The notes under the pieces: generated by a model
Databases searched by the model: none
Told to the model about the DNA's origin: nothing
Seen by the model: the letters and a program-made list of their open reading frames with translations, nothing else
Shown here: positions 47,401-59,453 of the stretch, in pieces
Position numbering within the stretch: position 1 is the stretch's first letter
How the letters are laid out: each line of letters starts with the position of its first letter
Source of the DNA: Gorsachius magnificus
Lineage: Eukaryota > Chordata > Aves > Pelecaniformes > Ardeidae
DNA length: 64,000 bases
NCBI GenBank assembly: GCA_034008185.1
Contig: CM067084.1
Location: 60,402,599-60,466,598, forward strand
Direction: 5' to 3'
Translations under genes and position numbers: made by a program

Positions 47401-48775
47401 CCCAGATAAGCATCCTCCCCTGGGGGGTTCCTCCAAGTGCAGGAGGTGCCACTGAAGAAGATGATTTTCACTATGCGTTTTTCTTAGTATTATTCTCTTT
47501 TCAGTGGGATCTGCTTAAACTCCTCATTGGTTATTCCTGTTTCTGATGCCACTAGAACTGTTTGGAATGTGAGTGTTGTATATTTATTGGCTATTAAGTC
47601 CCTGTTCACATATATTATTGGATATTATTTGCAAGGAATTTCAGTGCCTACTGTCTACTTTGTTGTGCACTAAGCTTGGCTTTCTCGAATACAAAGTAAA
47701 ATTTACAAAACAAAAATTAAGGCAGATGAAGAGGGGTAATTCTCATTCCATCGGTAGTTGCTTCCCATAAGAACCTGCCACAGCAATAATATTAAGGTTT
47801 TGCAGGTGCAAGCCCCTGAGACTAACAGCACCAGAATAACAGCATGAGAACACATGGGAATACAGCCACACAGGCTCTGGAAAAACACTGCAACAACAGC
47901 TTAGGTGAAAAGTTACAGAGCTGTAAATAGCAAGCCCTCGGTATTATTGAGACTAAGGTGCCTCAGGCACTGTACAAACATAGCCTTTGTCTTTTTATTA
48001 AATTATCAAAAGCCACTTTTGTATTAGTTACCAGCCAATTCTGTGTGTGTTGTGTTGTTATAAAAACTGTAGAAATTGAGGAAATAGATTTTAAACTTTT
48101 ACTCTAAATACGTGAGGCTCCCACACACACACCAGGATTCTTTAAAAAGTTAGCCACAGCATATGGAGCATACATAATGTTGATTTCATTTCTGTGATAG
48201 CTAAGAAATATAAAGTAAATAGAAACTGATCTTTTAGCAGCTTGAATTTATGTTCCACTGAAGACAAAAAAAACAAAATTGCAATATTAAAAGTGGAATC
48301 AGTAAAGCTTCATTGTAGATTGAAAACATTATAGCACCAGATTAAACATCATCTAGGAGAGTTTGGAAAACCAACTGCAAATATTGAAATTGCAACACTG
48401 TATGGTTGTGGAAATAAATTTACAAATATACTATACTCAGTGAGAAGGATATACCTCCTCACACTGCAAAAATACAGTAAACAATGTAGATATACAACAT
48501 CACTTTTTTTCTTAATAAGAGCTTGCCAGTGAAACCCCAATTATATTTTGTGACATTTCAGTTAAGAACATTTTGTCCACTGTTTAACCCTATTTAATCA
48601 ACCCCTTATCATATCCTCTAGAAGAGTTCAGCACTTTCGTTATGACTTAAAAAGAACAAAAATTTAAAACCCCTCTGAAATTGCATGATTGTGTCCTGAA
48701 CCTACTAAATTTATCTTCTTGAAAGAGTTCATTGTCAAAGAGATGACAAATTGTCTCCTTCTAATCAGGTGATCA
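44486..48775. other. Mostly unique DNA, no gene recognised
   Basis: Contains the GC-richer island at 45150-45730 (listed separately) and a purine-rich tract at about 47320-47410. Otherwise nothing recognised. Confidence 0.55.
45150..45730. repeat. GC-richer island with degenerate internal similarity, unassigned
   Basis: Motifs such as CCTTGTC, CTTGGATG and TGACT recur at irregular spacing within about 580 bp, in contrast to the AT-rich surroundings. It may be a decayed tandem repeat or old mobile element. Frames here are short and not convincing. Confidence 0.3.
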
Positions 48776-48820
48776 TAAAGGTCTTTTCCAACCTAAACGA
48801 TTCTATGATTCTATGATCCT
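48776..48820 (+). mobile_element. CR1 3' tail fragment, plus strand
   Basis: AAGGTCTTTTCCAACC followed by ATTCTATGATTCTATG, the standard CR1 3' end; only about 45 bp remain. Confidence 0.9.
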
Positions 48821-51800
48821 CTTTTCTAATACACACATGTGAGTAACCTAGAGAAGATCATAGGAATCATTTATTAAACATATACTCACTAACTGAGTAA
48901 AAGAAAGGGCCCTTAGGATACTTAAAAAATGTCAAACTTTTTTTTTTCTTTTCTTTTAGTTTTCAGAGTTAATATATAAGACTTGAAAGACATGGGTTTT
49001 GTAAGAGGACATAATATAGTAGTTTTTCGGATAGCAAAGGTTTTCAGTCTTTCAGTCAATAAATTAACTTTAAATGTAAATTAAAAAGTATTCATACAGA
49101 AGCCATAAAAATAAAAATTAAGAAACACAAAATAAAAAATAGAAAAATAAAGAAAATATAAAAATACAAATAAAATAGAAAAATAAGGAAATAATGAATA
49201 GAAAAAGAAAATTAATGGTTTAGTAAAAAAAAAATTTTCAAAAAAAATCTAAACCCCTATAAGGCCCAGCCTCTTGCTGCTATTATGATGCCTAAATAAG
49301 AGGAGAGCCTTTTAAAAAGAAAAATCCCAAGTTAATATCATATTGGCATGTACGACCAGAGCCTAGAATAAGGATTTCAAATCAGCAGTTAAATGATTTG
49401 CATTCTGCCAGAGAGAAGCGTATCAGTAACTACAGAAAGCACAATTAGTCTTCACGAATCCATGTCAAAATAGCGTTGAACATTCAAGTCAGTATTATCT
49501 CAAAAGTGAGAAATTAGGTGTTAAGAGAAACAATATACACAGCTAAGTACAGTTGTAGGGAAGTAGCCTGAATAACCCAGTCATCATTCAAATTGTCTAT
49601 TTGCAAAACTCTTGGAACACAAACAGATCAATTACACCTGCAAATGTCCTGTAGACATTTGCCTCTATAAAGCAGTTAATTTCTAGAAGGTGATTAACTG
49701 GTATAAGTAGTATCATCATATGTGATTAACCAATTTTTTAATGATTTTTTTTTAAGCTTGATATCCTCTGGAGAAGATTTGAAGCTCAGTGAAATTTGAT
49801 AGAACCAATATCCTTCCCTGTAGCCTTCCTTGCAGTTTCATTTAAAGTCATCTGGATCAATTTTCTCACTTCTTTCAGTCTCTCGCTCTTAAGTCTCTCT
49901 CTCTTAAATACTCTTATGAGAAGAAAACAAAAATTGAACTGCCAAATATCAGGGGATTTTGGTTACAGGTAGAAGCAATTTTTCATTATATACAAAAAAA
50001 AGAATTAAGCCCAGACACAAACAGGTGAGATTGTTCCAGTGATAATGGACTGGTTGTTTTCTTCTGGAGCTAGAGATCCAGGTGGGTCTGTTTTTTTTTT
50101 TCCAGTTCCACACTGTTATAAACTCATACCACACAAAAAAAGAGAAAAGACTTCAATAAAAGTTCTTAAGAAAGTAAGGATGAGCACTTCTTTGAGACAC
50201 AGAGCATGATAATGCATAGAAATTAATAAATTATTTTTGTGATTCCATAAGGAGATTTAGTTTTTCAGTAAAATAAATAGAAATAAAAACATATTCAATC
50301 CCACTTGCCTTCTACTACAGCCCAGTCTATCTTCTCGTACCAGTATCTGTAGTAATTTCTTTTTATCCCTTTTTATGAACCATACATATTCCTTCTTAGC
50401 CCAATCAACTTTCAAGGCATTTTGAGAACTAACGTCTTCATCACATAGCTAAACCTGCCTTGAACACTGACATTCACTGCTATTTTCCACAGCAGCATTC
50501 TTTGCTTGGGACAGACAGCTTGTTTTAATATCAGTCATCTGTTGTTATTGCTGTAAATACAAATTCTTAATTTTTTGCCTCTTTCCATGTCATCCATTTC
50601 TTTCAACTTGTTCACTGATTTTGTTTATTTCTTTTTTTGTTTTGCATCTTCCAAGCAAATGGAAGATGTCTGTTATCAGTTTCAAGGCTCTCAGCTCTGG
50701 TTTTTCTTTGTCCAATTAATTTCTACTTTCTATCAAAATGATTACTTCCATGAAATTGTCCACAGTGCTAGCTTCCACTACTGACTAAACTTTTTATCAA
50801 GTAGCTTTCAGTCATGCTACTCAAATATCTCCAGGATTCTTGTCATTCTCTCATTTTTGTAACTACATTTGAAAACACTTCTTTTCATTGACCCTACAGA
50901 AAAGATCTTAAAGAGTTAGACCATTACAATGTCATGATAGTTGCCCATATCAATGTAGATTTTGTCAGATTACATGGTTTATTAGCCTGCTCATTTGTAT
51001 GTAATACTCATGAACTACTTGAGGAAGAAACTATTTTTTAAATTGTATTTATAGAATATCTACTATAATAGGATCTGACCAAAGACTGGGTTTCCTTAGT
51101 ATTCATGAATAACTGCGGTAGTAATCTGTAAAAGGGAGGTGAGTTTGGGGGAGGCGGGGAGGGGGGATTAAAACAAAAATGACACAACACTCAAAAACGA
51201 CAATTTTTTATTCACCTATGACAACTGCTGTATTAATGTCTTGTAAGGCAAAAAATTCAAGAAAATCAAAATCTATTAGTGGAAAAGATAGACACAACCA
51301 AACCAGAAAGAATTTCAGCATCCTTTCTTCATTTTGTCCAAATACTGGGTATCCAGACAAATCACAAATGACCTTGAAAAACATGTTGTCCCCTTACATT
51401 ATCAATCATACATTTTGCAGTTATGGAGCGGGTAACAGAAGACAAATAGACTTTCAAGGTGCATCTTTGGGTTTTCTCTTGTTTGATTCAGATGGCTTTT
51501 GTTTTCCACATATCAATGTTTAAGAGACCAGTAGTCTTTAAGTAACTGACACATTATGGTTGAGAAATTTGATTAAGCTGCACTATTAATGCAGAAAGTG
51601 AGAAGATCCCACAACAGTTTTAAAGAACCTTTCTTTACCAGTGAACATCTTTCTTCAAATTAGTATGAATTATATTCTTTGAAATACCAGAACTGAAATT
51701 GTAGTGTTCTTGCTCTTGCGCCTTTGAAGTCAAAGGCATCATTTCACTGTTTTGAAGCTTCTATTTGAAAACATTAATTCTAGGTCACTAAAGGGAAACT

Positions 51801-52638
51801 TGTATTTTTATTTTATGCTATATACATTTCAAATTATTGAATAATAGTTTTGATCTGACTTTTTGATAAGGTTAAAACAGAGCTGATGCAAAAAGAACAA
51901 AGTATTTTGTATCCTGCTACATTCTATTAAAACTGATTGTGTCATAATACTGACACTTTCATCACATCAAAGGCTGTCTGGTACTGTGTAATGATAATTA
52001 AAAAAAAAGGTTTTGTTTTTTTTTTACATGTAATATTCATTTATCTTTCTGGCACTTGATGGACACAGCTTTCCTAAAATTTTATAGCTATCTTTATTCT
52101 ATAATTATATACCCTGACATAATTTAAAAATTTTTTTTTTTTTTTAGCAAAACAAAAATTGAAGATATGGATTCCTGAAATAAATTTTAATGAGTTGTAC
52201 AGTTGTTAAATAAGTAACAATGGAATTCCATATCTTTTTTTTCCAGAATCCTTAAAAATTCCCCAGAAAAAGTCATACTAGGATAGAAAAGTAGATATTT
52301 GTCCTTTATTAATTTATTTAGCGTGCCAAAACAAATTCACTGTAATATACTTGGCCCTAGATTAGAAGTCTCTAGCTTGCAATTCAGATATCTGCTCTAC
52401 TACAAACTTCCTGAATATGCCTCATCATGCTTTTTGAAATAGTGATTTGCCAGCTTCTTTCTTGCCTTCTACCATTCTTCACCTTTGGAGACTTGGATTA
52501 AGCCAAGTCATTAGGCTCCCACACTAACTCATTAGAAGAATTGAGAACCTCAAACTTGAATCCACCTTAGGGCACACACTTACAATGCAACTGCTGAAAA
52601 CAGTGAAAATGAAGTTCTGTGGCTTGGGAGAGGGGATT
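48821..52638. other. AT-rich DNA with an A-rich low-complexity block
   Basis: 49078-49250 is almost pure A with scattered T and G, likely simple-sequence drift. No gene recognised elsewhere. Confidence 0.6.
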
Positions 52639-52712
52639 GTCATAGAATCATAGAATGGTTTAGGTTGGAAAAGACCTTTAAGATCATCAAGTCCAACCGT
52701 TAAACCCCTCTG
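52639..52712 (-). mobile_element. CR1 3' tail fragment, minus strand
   Basis: CATAGAATCATAGAATGG then TTGGAAAAGACCTTTAAGAT, the reverse complement of the CR1 3' end; 5' truncated. Confidence 0.9.
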
Positions 52713-53964
52713 GAAAATGTCACAGACGACCATTCACAATATGTATCTGATCTATTCATGGATCTGAACCACATTTATCATGTGGACATGGGCCTTTTTA
52801 AGATCATGCCACACCATGAAATACTAAAAAAAGAGACCTCAATATTGACAGAAACTCTAGTAGGAATGCCTACACTGTGCAGTGGATCTGGTGTCTACCA
52901 AAGATGTGTCATCCATTTGGGTTCAGGTGCAGATGACTCAGATTTTCACACCTTTCTGCCTGTGTTATTACTATAACAGTTTAAAGGCAGTGCAATGTTA
53001 CCGTAGTTGTGTTGATTTCATCATAATTGCATGCTCAAGTATGCATAGCTCAGCAAATCTGAGTTGTAGATCTAGTTCTGATGCAGACCATCCATCCAGC
53101 CATCCAGTTTCAGGATTGGCTCAATACTGATAATGAAGACATAATCATAAACTGATTCCCACCATGTACATTGGAGGAATACAGACCATCATGATGGTGG
53201 CAGTAACACAGACATTATAACGGTACAGGCAGTCCAGCAGGCACATCACCATTGCCTTTGATATTAACCCACTACCTACACTGAAATGAGCACTGCTTGC
53301 TTTATGAGTTATCCATGTCATGCCTTTCCTTCTTCATGGAAAAAGTTAATATTACATTAAATTTTAAAATTAAACACAGTGCATTAATAATAATAATAAT
53401 AAAGTATGGGAGGCTCTCTAAATGTTTTATGGATGTAAAAATTAAAGAAATTAAACAAATCCATATATCATCCTATAAACCCAGAATTTAGCTTCTTTAG
53501 AGGAAAGATGTAGCATATTGAGATTTTGAGATAGCATATATGCAAACTTTTAAAAGGTCTTAGTTCAAATATGTGCTTCTTTAGACATATAACACCTATT
53601 AAACAAGTTTTTATTAAAGAAATATATGGAAAACATTCCTTATTAGTTAGTTCTTTACAGAAGATAAGACCAAAACTTTACTGGAGATATCTGGACTCAA
53701 ACAAAGGTCGAATACCTTACAGAGGACCTGTAATATCAGTTTAGTGATGAAGTCAGACTTTTATTTTGTAACTATTCAGCCATTACCATAGTAACAAACT
53801 TATCTCATTAACAAAGGTTCATTACTTCATCGCAAGTTTATCAAAAGCTGAACATGAAGAGAGTGAAAGCTCATTTCTACCAACAAAGATAGCAACAAAT
53901 CTGAACAAAAATAGGCAAAACAAAAAAGAAGCATTCTTACTTTAAAAGTCTCCTCTTTGTTAAT
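52713..53964. other. Unique AT-rich DNA
   Basis: No gene recognised; a short TAA repeat lies near 53386. Confidence 0.6.
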
Positions 53965-54192
53965 TGTTGTGGGTTAACCCCAGTAGGCAGCTAAGCACCA
54001 CACAGCTGCTCTCACTCTCCCTTATTGCTTAAACCTATTAAAGCAAAAGCTGCATGCATGAGAAAAACAATATAAGAAATTCATTCACTACTTCCCATTG
54101 GCAGGCAGATGTTTACCCATTGCAAGGAAAGCAGGGTTTCATCATGCCTAATGGTTACTTGGAAAGAAAAGCACTATAACTCTGAACGTTGA
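53965..54192 (-). repeat. Element 4 partial 3' LTR
   Basis: It matches the U5-R side of 54579-55135 (GGCAGCTAAGCACCACACAG, GGCAGGCAGATGTT) and ends near 54192, where internal sequence begins. Confidence 0.75.
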
Positions 54193-54213
54193 GGTGTTCT
54201 GAAATAGCCTTAT

Positions 54214-54435
54214 TCACAGCCATAGATGCTTCAAGGTGTCCCTGCTCCCGTGTGGACTTATCCACAGGTCACAGTCCCTTGAGTTCATACTAGAATTCCA
54301 GCTGGTCCCGTACAGCAGCACAGGAACAGTAGCAATGCCCTGGCCATCTGTCAGCCCAGGCGCATGGCCACTGCTGTTATCAAAATGTTCCCAGGCACAG
54401 CAGAGTAAAATGATAAGCAGTGCAACAAACAGCAA
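54214..54435 (-). pseudogene. gag: Element 4 Gag leader remnant
   Basis: A 73-codon frame starting about 120 bases after the PBS region, with a strongly hydrophobic N-terminus of about 13 residues and then polar sequence. Its position matches the hydrophobic Gag leaders of elements 1-3, but sequence similarity beyond the first ten residues is weak. Confidence 0.5.
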
Positions 54436-54551
54436 AAGCAGCCACTAACAAGCACTAGACTCTAAGGCAAGCAAGCTTCATGGCAAGCACAGGTGTCTGC
54501 CAACAAATTCAGTCTAGCACACTCAAATCTGTCATTATCTTGAACCCTTCA

Positions 54552-54571
54552 AGACTAACACTGGGTGTGAA
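54552..54571 (-). promoter_or_regulatory. Element 4 decayed PBS
   Basis: By position it should be the PBS. On the minus strand it reads TCACACCCAGTGTTAGTC, matching the Lys(CTT) PBS at about 10 of 18 positions, while the following AAGGGTT and GATAA blocks align well with element 1. Confidence 0.45.
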
Positions 54572-54578
54572 AAAGGAC

Positions 54579-55135
54579 TGTGGTGAGTTAACCCTAATAG
54601 GCAGCTAAGCACCACACAGCCACTCACTTGTTTCCCCCACCATGGGATGGGGAAGAGAATCAGAAAGTTTAAATGAGAAAACTTGTGGGTTGACATAAAG
54701 ACAGCTTAAAGGGTAAAGCAAAAGCTATGCACACAAGCAAAACAAAATCGGCAGGCAGATGTTCAGCCATTTCAAGGAAAGTGGGGCTTCATGACACGTA
54801 ATAGTTGGTTGGTTAGCATATGCCATAATTCAGAATATGACCTCCTTCCTGCTTTTTTCCCCCAGTTTTCATTGCTGAGCATGGCATCATATGGTATGGG
54901 ATATGTCTTTGGTCAATTTGAGTCAGTTGTCCCAGCTGTGTCCCCTCCCAACTTCTTATGCATTCCCAGCCTGAGGGGGCAATGCGAGGAACAGAGAAGG
55001 CTTTGACACTATGTAAACGCCGTTCAGCAAGAACTAAAACTGCTTTATCAACACTGTTTTTGTCCAAATCAAAAACATAGCACCATACTAGCTGCGATGA
55101 TGAAAATTAACTGTATTCCAGCCCAAACTCGTACA
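54579..55135 (-). repeat. Element 4 5' LTR
   Basis: 557 bp, TG...CA on the minus strand (TGTACGAG at 55135). It carries the shared GAGCATGGCATCATATGG block near 54877. Confidence 0.82.
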
Positions 55136-55862
55136 ATCATTAATTAACCTCCTGTAGTCATTGCATGCTTATTTCTGAAACCACAAAATGTGAAATAATT
55201 TAATAATATAGGTTAGAAAATAATACTAGATTTGTATTTGAATAACCATGTTAAAAAATTAATTACATAAAGTGTTGAAAATCCTTTTAAGGACGTGATG
55301 TCTTCAAGAGAAACAGCTATTTGTATCATCTACATTGATCATATTACATACTGCTAAGCCGGACTGCATTTCTGCAGTAAACATGGCTCAGAAAAGGTAC
55401 ACTATGTTTTGAATTATTTTCTACATTACTGTATGCAAATCTTTGAAGCAATTTTTTAACTGTAAATGGAATTACAATGGCTAATTCAGCCAATGCAAGT
55501 GAGGGTTAGGAATTTAAAGTAGTATAAACTGGAATTAAATAAGAGATGTTACATATTATGCTGGCTTTTTTCCCCATTTATTCCCTCTCAGTGCCTTATT
55601 CATACAGTGTCTCTCAGCTTGCATCTTGCACTGAAATTTCTTCTTAGACAGAAGAAAAGCTTTGTTATAGACTCTTAAAACCTATTGTGAGAAGACTAGG
55701 AATTTTAGGTACCAATGTATCAATGTAAATAACAGTATTTGTGAAAATGCACTACAATAACACTCTAAGTACCAGTCAAAGTGAAGGTTATAGAGTGCTC
55801 TCATCTAATCTTTTCAATAATACTTGAAACATTATATTAAGTGATAACAGATACACTATATA
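55136..55862. other. Unique AT-rich DNA
   Basis: No gene or repeat recognised. Confidence 0.6.
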
Positions 55863-55966
55863 TCATAGAATCATAGAATCACCTCGGTTGGAAAAGACCT
55901 TTAAGATCATCGAGTCCAACCGTTAACCTAGCACTGCCATCCCACCACTAAACCATGTCCCTAATA
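55863..55966 (-). mobile_element. CR1 3' fragment, minus strand
   Basis: ATCATAGAATCATAGAATC followed by TTGGAAAAGACC and the CACTAAACCATGTCCC segment of CR1; about 100 bp. Confidence 0.9.
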
Positions 55967-56181
55967 TAATATATAATTAATTTGTGGGGATTGCTAACAT
56001 GAACCATTGAGACCTAGGGTAGATTCACAAAGGATAGTTTTAGTACTTCTGCCCAGTGAAATCTATAACTCTAACTTCTATTTTGCACTGCTTTTTATAA
56101 CACAGAGAGAATGGAAATGGAATTTATTAAGATGGAGAGAGGGCAAAAAGAATGAATTTCACAGTTTTAGGACTTAAAATT

Positions 56182-57108
56182 GTAGAATCATAGAATGGTT
56201 TGGGTTGGAAGGGACCTTTAAAAATAATCTAGTTCCAACCACCCTGTCATGGGTAGGCACAACTTCCACTGGACTAAGTTGCTCAAAGTCCAGTCCAACC
56301 TGGCCTTGAATACTTCCAGGGATGGGGCATCCACAACCTGTTTCAGTGTCTCACTACCCTTCCTTATACTCACTCAAACTAAATCTTCCCTCTTTTAGTC
56401 TAAAACTGTTACTCCTTGGCCTATCACTACATGGTAAAAATGTCTCTCTCCACCTTTCTTATAAGCCCCCTTCAAGTACTGAAAGGCTTACTGAAAGGTC
56501 TCCTCAGAGCCTTCTATTCCCCAGGCTCAACAACCCCAACTCTCTCAGCCTTTCTTCACAGCACAGGTGTTCCAGCCCTTTTATCAATTTCATGGCCCTC
56601 CTCCAGACCCACTCCAACAGGTGCATGTATTTCTTGTGTTGGAGGTACCAGACCTCGATGCAGTACTCCAGGTGGAGTCTCATGAGAGCAGAGTAGAAGG
56701 GGAGAGCTAGCTGCCTTGACCTGCTGCCATGCATTTTTTTTAATGCAGCCTAGGATAAAATTGGCTTTCTGGGCTGCAAGTGCATGTCACCAGCTCATGT
56801 CTAATTTTTTGTTTATCAACAACCCCAAGTTCTTCTCCATGGGGCTGCTCTCAGTCCATCCATCCCCCACTCGTACTGATACTGGGGATTGCCCCAAACT
56901 GAGGTGTAGGACCTTACACTTGCTCTGGTTGAACTTCATGATGTTCACTTTGATGACCCAACACATCATGTCCCTGCTCATCTCATAGTTGGATAACTTG
57001 TCCAGAAGGATGCTGCAAGGGACAGTATCAAAGCCTTACTAAAGCACAGAAAAGCTATATCCATCACCTTCCCTTCACCCACTAGATGGGTGACCTTACT
57101 GTAGATTC
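56182..57108 (-). mobile_element. CR1 LINE, 5'-truncated, minus strand
   Basis: Tail octamers at 56182, then about 920 bp of 3' end. The translation KCKVLHLSLGQSPVS (minus strand near 56930) is the ORF2 C-terminus. Several frameshifts. It lies about 220 bp left of element 3. Confidence 0.92.
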
Positions 57109-57331
57109 TTATGATATTTTTGTTTGTCTCATCTATTTGGTTTACTTGAAGCAGAGTTTAGTTTAAGTGAAGGTGGTGTTAGCTAAATAATGTTTGATTC
57201 TGAGAACAGCATAACCTTATGTGATGAGGAATGCATAATATGCTTTAGAACCTCCCTGTAAACACAAAACAATGTTAGAGGCCTTTTAGAAACACTACTG
57301 TATTAAGTCAAGCCACACCCATGTAATTACT

Positions 57332-57944
57332 TGTCCTGGTTTCAGATGGGATAGAGTTAATTTTCTTCCTAGTAGCTAGCATAGTGCTGTTCTTTGGATT
57401 TAGTACTAGAAGAATGTTGATAACACGCTGATGTTTTTAGTTGTTGCCAAGTAGTGCTCAGACTGCTCAAGGACTTTTTGAGCTTCTGCTTGGCCAGGTG
57501 CATAACAAGCTGGGAGTACAGCACAGCTAGGACAGCTGACCCAAACTGTCCAAAGAGCTATTCCATACCATATAATGTCATGCTCAGGGCGGGGGATGGG
57601 TTAGTCGGTCGGTCGCAGGCAGAGTGGTCGCAGTTTGGGCTGTGTGATCGCGGCTCGAGGGGAGTGATCGCTGCTCGGGACGGGCTGGGCATCAGTCAGC
57701 GGGTGGTGAGCAATTGCACTGTGCATCGCTTGTTTTATATATTCTGTACATTCTCTTACCACTATTATTACTATTATTATTATTGTTATTATTCTCTCTT
57801 ATTAAACTGTCTCTATCTCAACCCATGGGTCTTACTTTTTTTTTTTTTTCCTCCGATTCTCTCCCTCATCCCACTGAGGGAGGGGGGGGGGAATGCGCGA
57901 GCGGCTGCGTGGTGCTTAGTTGCCAGCCAGGTTAAACCACGTCA
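57332..57944 (+). repeat. Element 3 left LTR, plus orientation
   Basis: 613 bp from TGTCCTGG to CCACGTCA. It is inverted relative to the right LTR at 61852-62465 and is its closest relative in the window. Confidence 0.95.
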
Positions 57945-57954
57945 GTCCTTATTT

Positions 57955-57972
57955 TGGCGCCCAACGTGAGGC
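57955..57972 (+). promoter_or_regulatory. Element 3 left primer-binding site
   Basis: TGGCGCCCAACGTGAGGC, ten bases after the LTR end. It differs at one base from the right PBS of the same element (61824-61841). That is what one expects if this copy was made from the tRNA and the other from viral RNA. Confidence 0.92.
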
Positions 57973-58021
57973 TCGAACCCACGACCCTGAGATTAAGAGT
58001 CTCATGCTCTACCCACTGAGC
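57973..58021 (-). other. tRNA-Lys(CTT) body sequence copied beyond the PBS
   Basis: Continuing without a gap from the PBS, this stretch is the reverse complement of tRNA-Lys. On the minus strand one reads D-arm GTGGGTAGAGC, anticodon arm with loop CTCTTAA (anticodon CTT), and TΨC arm GGTTCGAG. Together with the PBS, 67 bases are represented, about tRNA positions 76 to 10. The base after the PBS (T at 57973) lies opposite A58, the m1A that normally stops plus-strand synthesis. The acceptor 5' strand is missing, so this is not a functional tRNA gene. Sequence then switches to integrase at 58021/58022. Confidence 0.93.
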
Positions 58022-59449
58022 GTTCAATTTTCCCAGAGGCTGGTGCATGATAGGGGATGTGATAGACCCACTCAATGCCATGCTCTTTGGCTCATTTGTC
58101 TATGAGGCTGTTTCGGAAGTGAGTTCCGTTGTCTGACTCCATTCTTTCTGGGGTGCCATGTCGCCACAGGACTTGTTTTTCAAGGCCTAGGCTAGTGTTC
58201 CGGGCAGTGGCATGGTGCACAGGGTATGTTTCCAGCCATCCTGTGTTCACTTCCACCATGGTGAGCACATAGCGCTTGCCATGGCGGGTTTGTGGGAGTG
58301 TGATATAATCAATCTGCCAAGCCTCTCCATATTTGTATTTCAGCCACCGTCCTCCATACCAGAGAGGCTTTAACCGCTTGGCTTGTTTGATCGCAGCACA
58401 TGTTTCACATTCATGGATAACCTGTGTGATAGCGTCCATAGTTAAGTCCACCCCTCGATTACGAGCCCATCTATATGTTGCAACTCTTCCTTGATGGCCT
58501 GAGGTGTCATGGGCCCACCGAGCTAGAAACAATTCACCCTTATGTTGCCAGTCCAGATCCACCTGAGCCACTTCAATCTTAGCAGCCTGATCTGCCTGCT
58601 GGTTGTTTTGATGTTCTTCAGTGACCCGACCTCTTCATGGGTACATGAGCATCTACATGACGTACCTTTACAACCAAGTTCTCCACCCGGGCAAGCAATA
58701 TCTTGCCACAGTGAGGCAGCCCAGATGGGTTTGCCTCTGTGCTGCCAGTTGCTCTGTTTCCATTGCTGCAACCACCCCCACAGGGCATTTGCCACCATCC
58801 ATGAGTCAGTATAGAGAGAGAGCATTGGCCATTTTTCTCTTTCAGCAATATCTAAAGCCAGCTGGATGGCTTTCACCTCTGCAAACTGACTTGATTCACC
58901 TTCTCCTTCAGCAGTCTCTGCAACTTGTCTTGTAGGACTCCATACAGCAGCCTTCTACCTTCGATGCTTTCCCACAAGACGGCAAGACCCATCAGTGAAC
59001 AGGGCATATTGCTTCTCATTTTCTGGCAGTTTATTGTACAATGGGGCTTCTTCAGCACGCACCACCTCTTCCTCTGGCGATATTCCAAAATCTTTGCCTT
59101 CTGGCCAGTCCATGATCACTTCCAAGATTCCTGGGCGACTGAGGTCTCCTATTCGAGCCCGTTGTGTAATCAGTGCGACCCACTTACTCCACACAGCATC
59201 ATGATGTGTAGAGGGGACCTTCCCTTTGAACATCCAGCCCAGCACCAGCATTCGGGGTGCCAGGAGGAGCTGTGCTTCAGTACCAATCACTTCTGAAGCA
59301 GCTCGAACCCCTTCATATGCTGCCAATATCTCTTTTTCAGTTGGAGTATAGTTGGCTTCAGATCCTCTGTATCCCCGACTCCAAAACCCTAGGGGCCGGC
59401 CTCGAGTCTCCCCTGGTGCTTTCTGCCAGAGGCTCCAGGTAGGGCCGTT
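58022..59449 (-). pseudogene. pol: Element 3 Pol fragment: RNase H and integrase
   Basis: Closely similar to element 1 pol. It begins at the inverted junction just after the integrase catalytic Glu-Arg codons, so the integrase C-terminal domain is absent. The HHCC zinc domain and D,D,E residues can be recognised, but the Trp codon in the IDKWA segment is TGA (near 58091). Two or more frameshifts break RNase H (frames ending at 58092, 58523 and 58955). The protein would be non-functional. Confidence 0.9.
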
Positions 59450-59453
59450 CTCG
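59448..59453 (-). other. Deletion junction removing RT
   Basis: Sequence matching element 1 near 7110 is joined to sequence matching 8107, about a 1.0-kb loss that removes all of RT and the end of protease. Only a few bases of ambiguity at the joint. Confidence 0.85.

Larger units (their letters stand above)
53965..55135 (-). mobile_element. Element 4: diverged, internally deleted ERVL-type provirus
   Basis: In viral order (minus strand): a full LTR (54579-55135), a decayed PBS region and the start of a Gag leader (54193-54578), then a partial LTR (53965-54192). The rest of gag, all of pol and most of U3 of the 3' LTR are missing. The leader begins MLFVALLIILLCC, echoing MLFYLLSELL of element 1. 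Flanks TTAAT and ATCAT are not a clean duplication. It is older than elements 1 and 3. Confidence 0.8.

Noticed and set aside
57955..58021. A functional tRNA-Lys gene next to the LTR
   Set aside because: The acceptor 5' strand and the first D-arm bases are absent, the 3' CCA is present as sequence, and it is continuous with LTR and PBS. It is a cDNA copy of the primer, not a gene.
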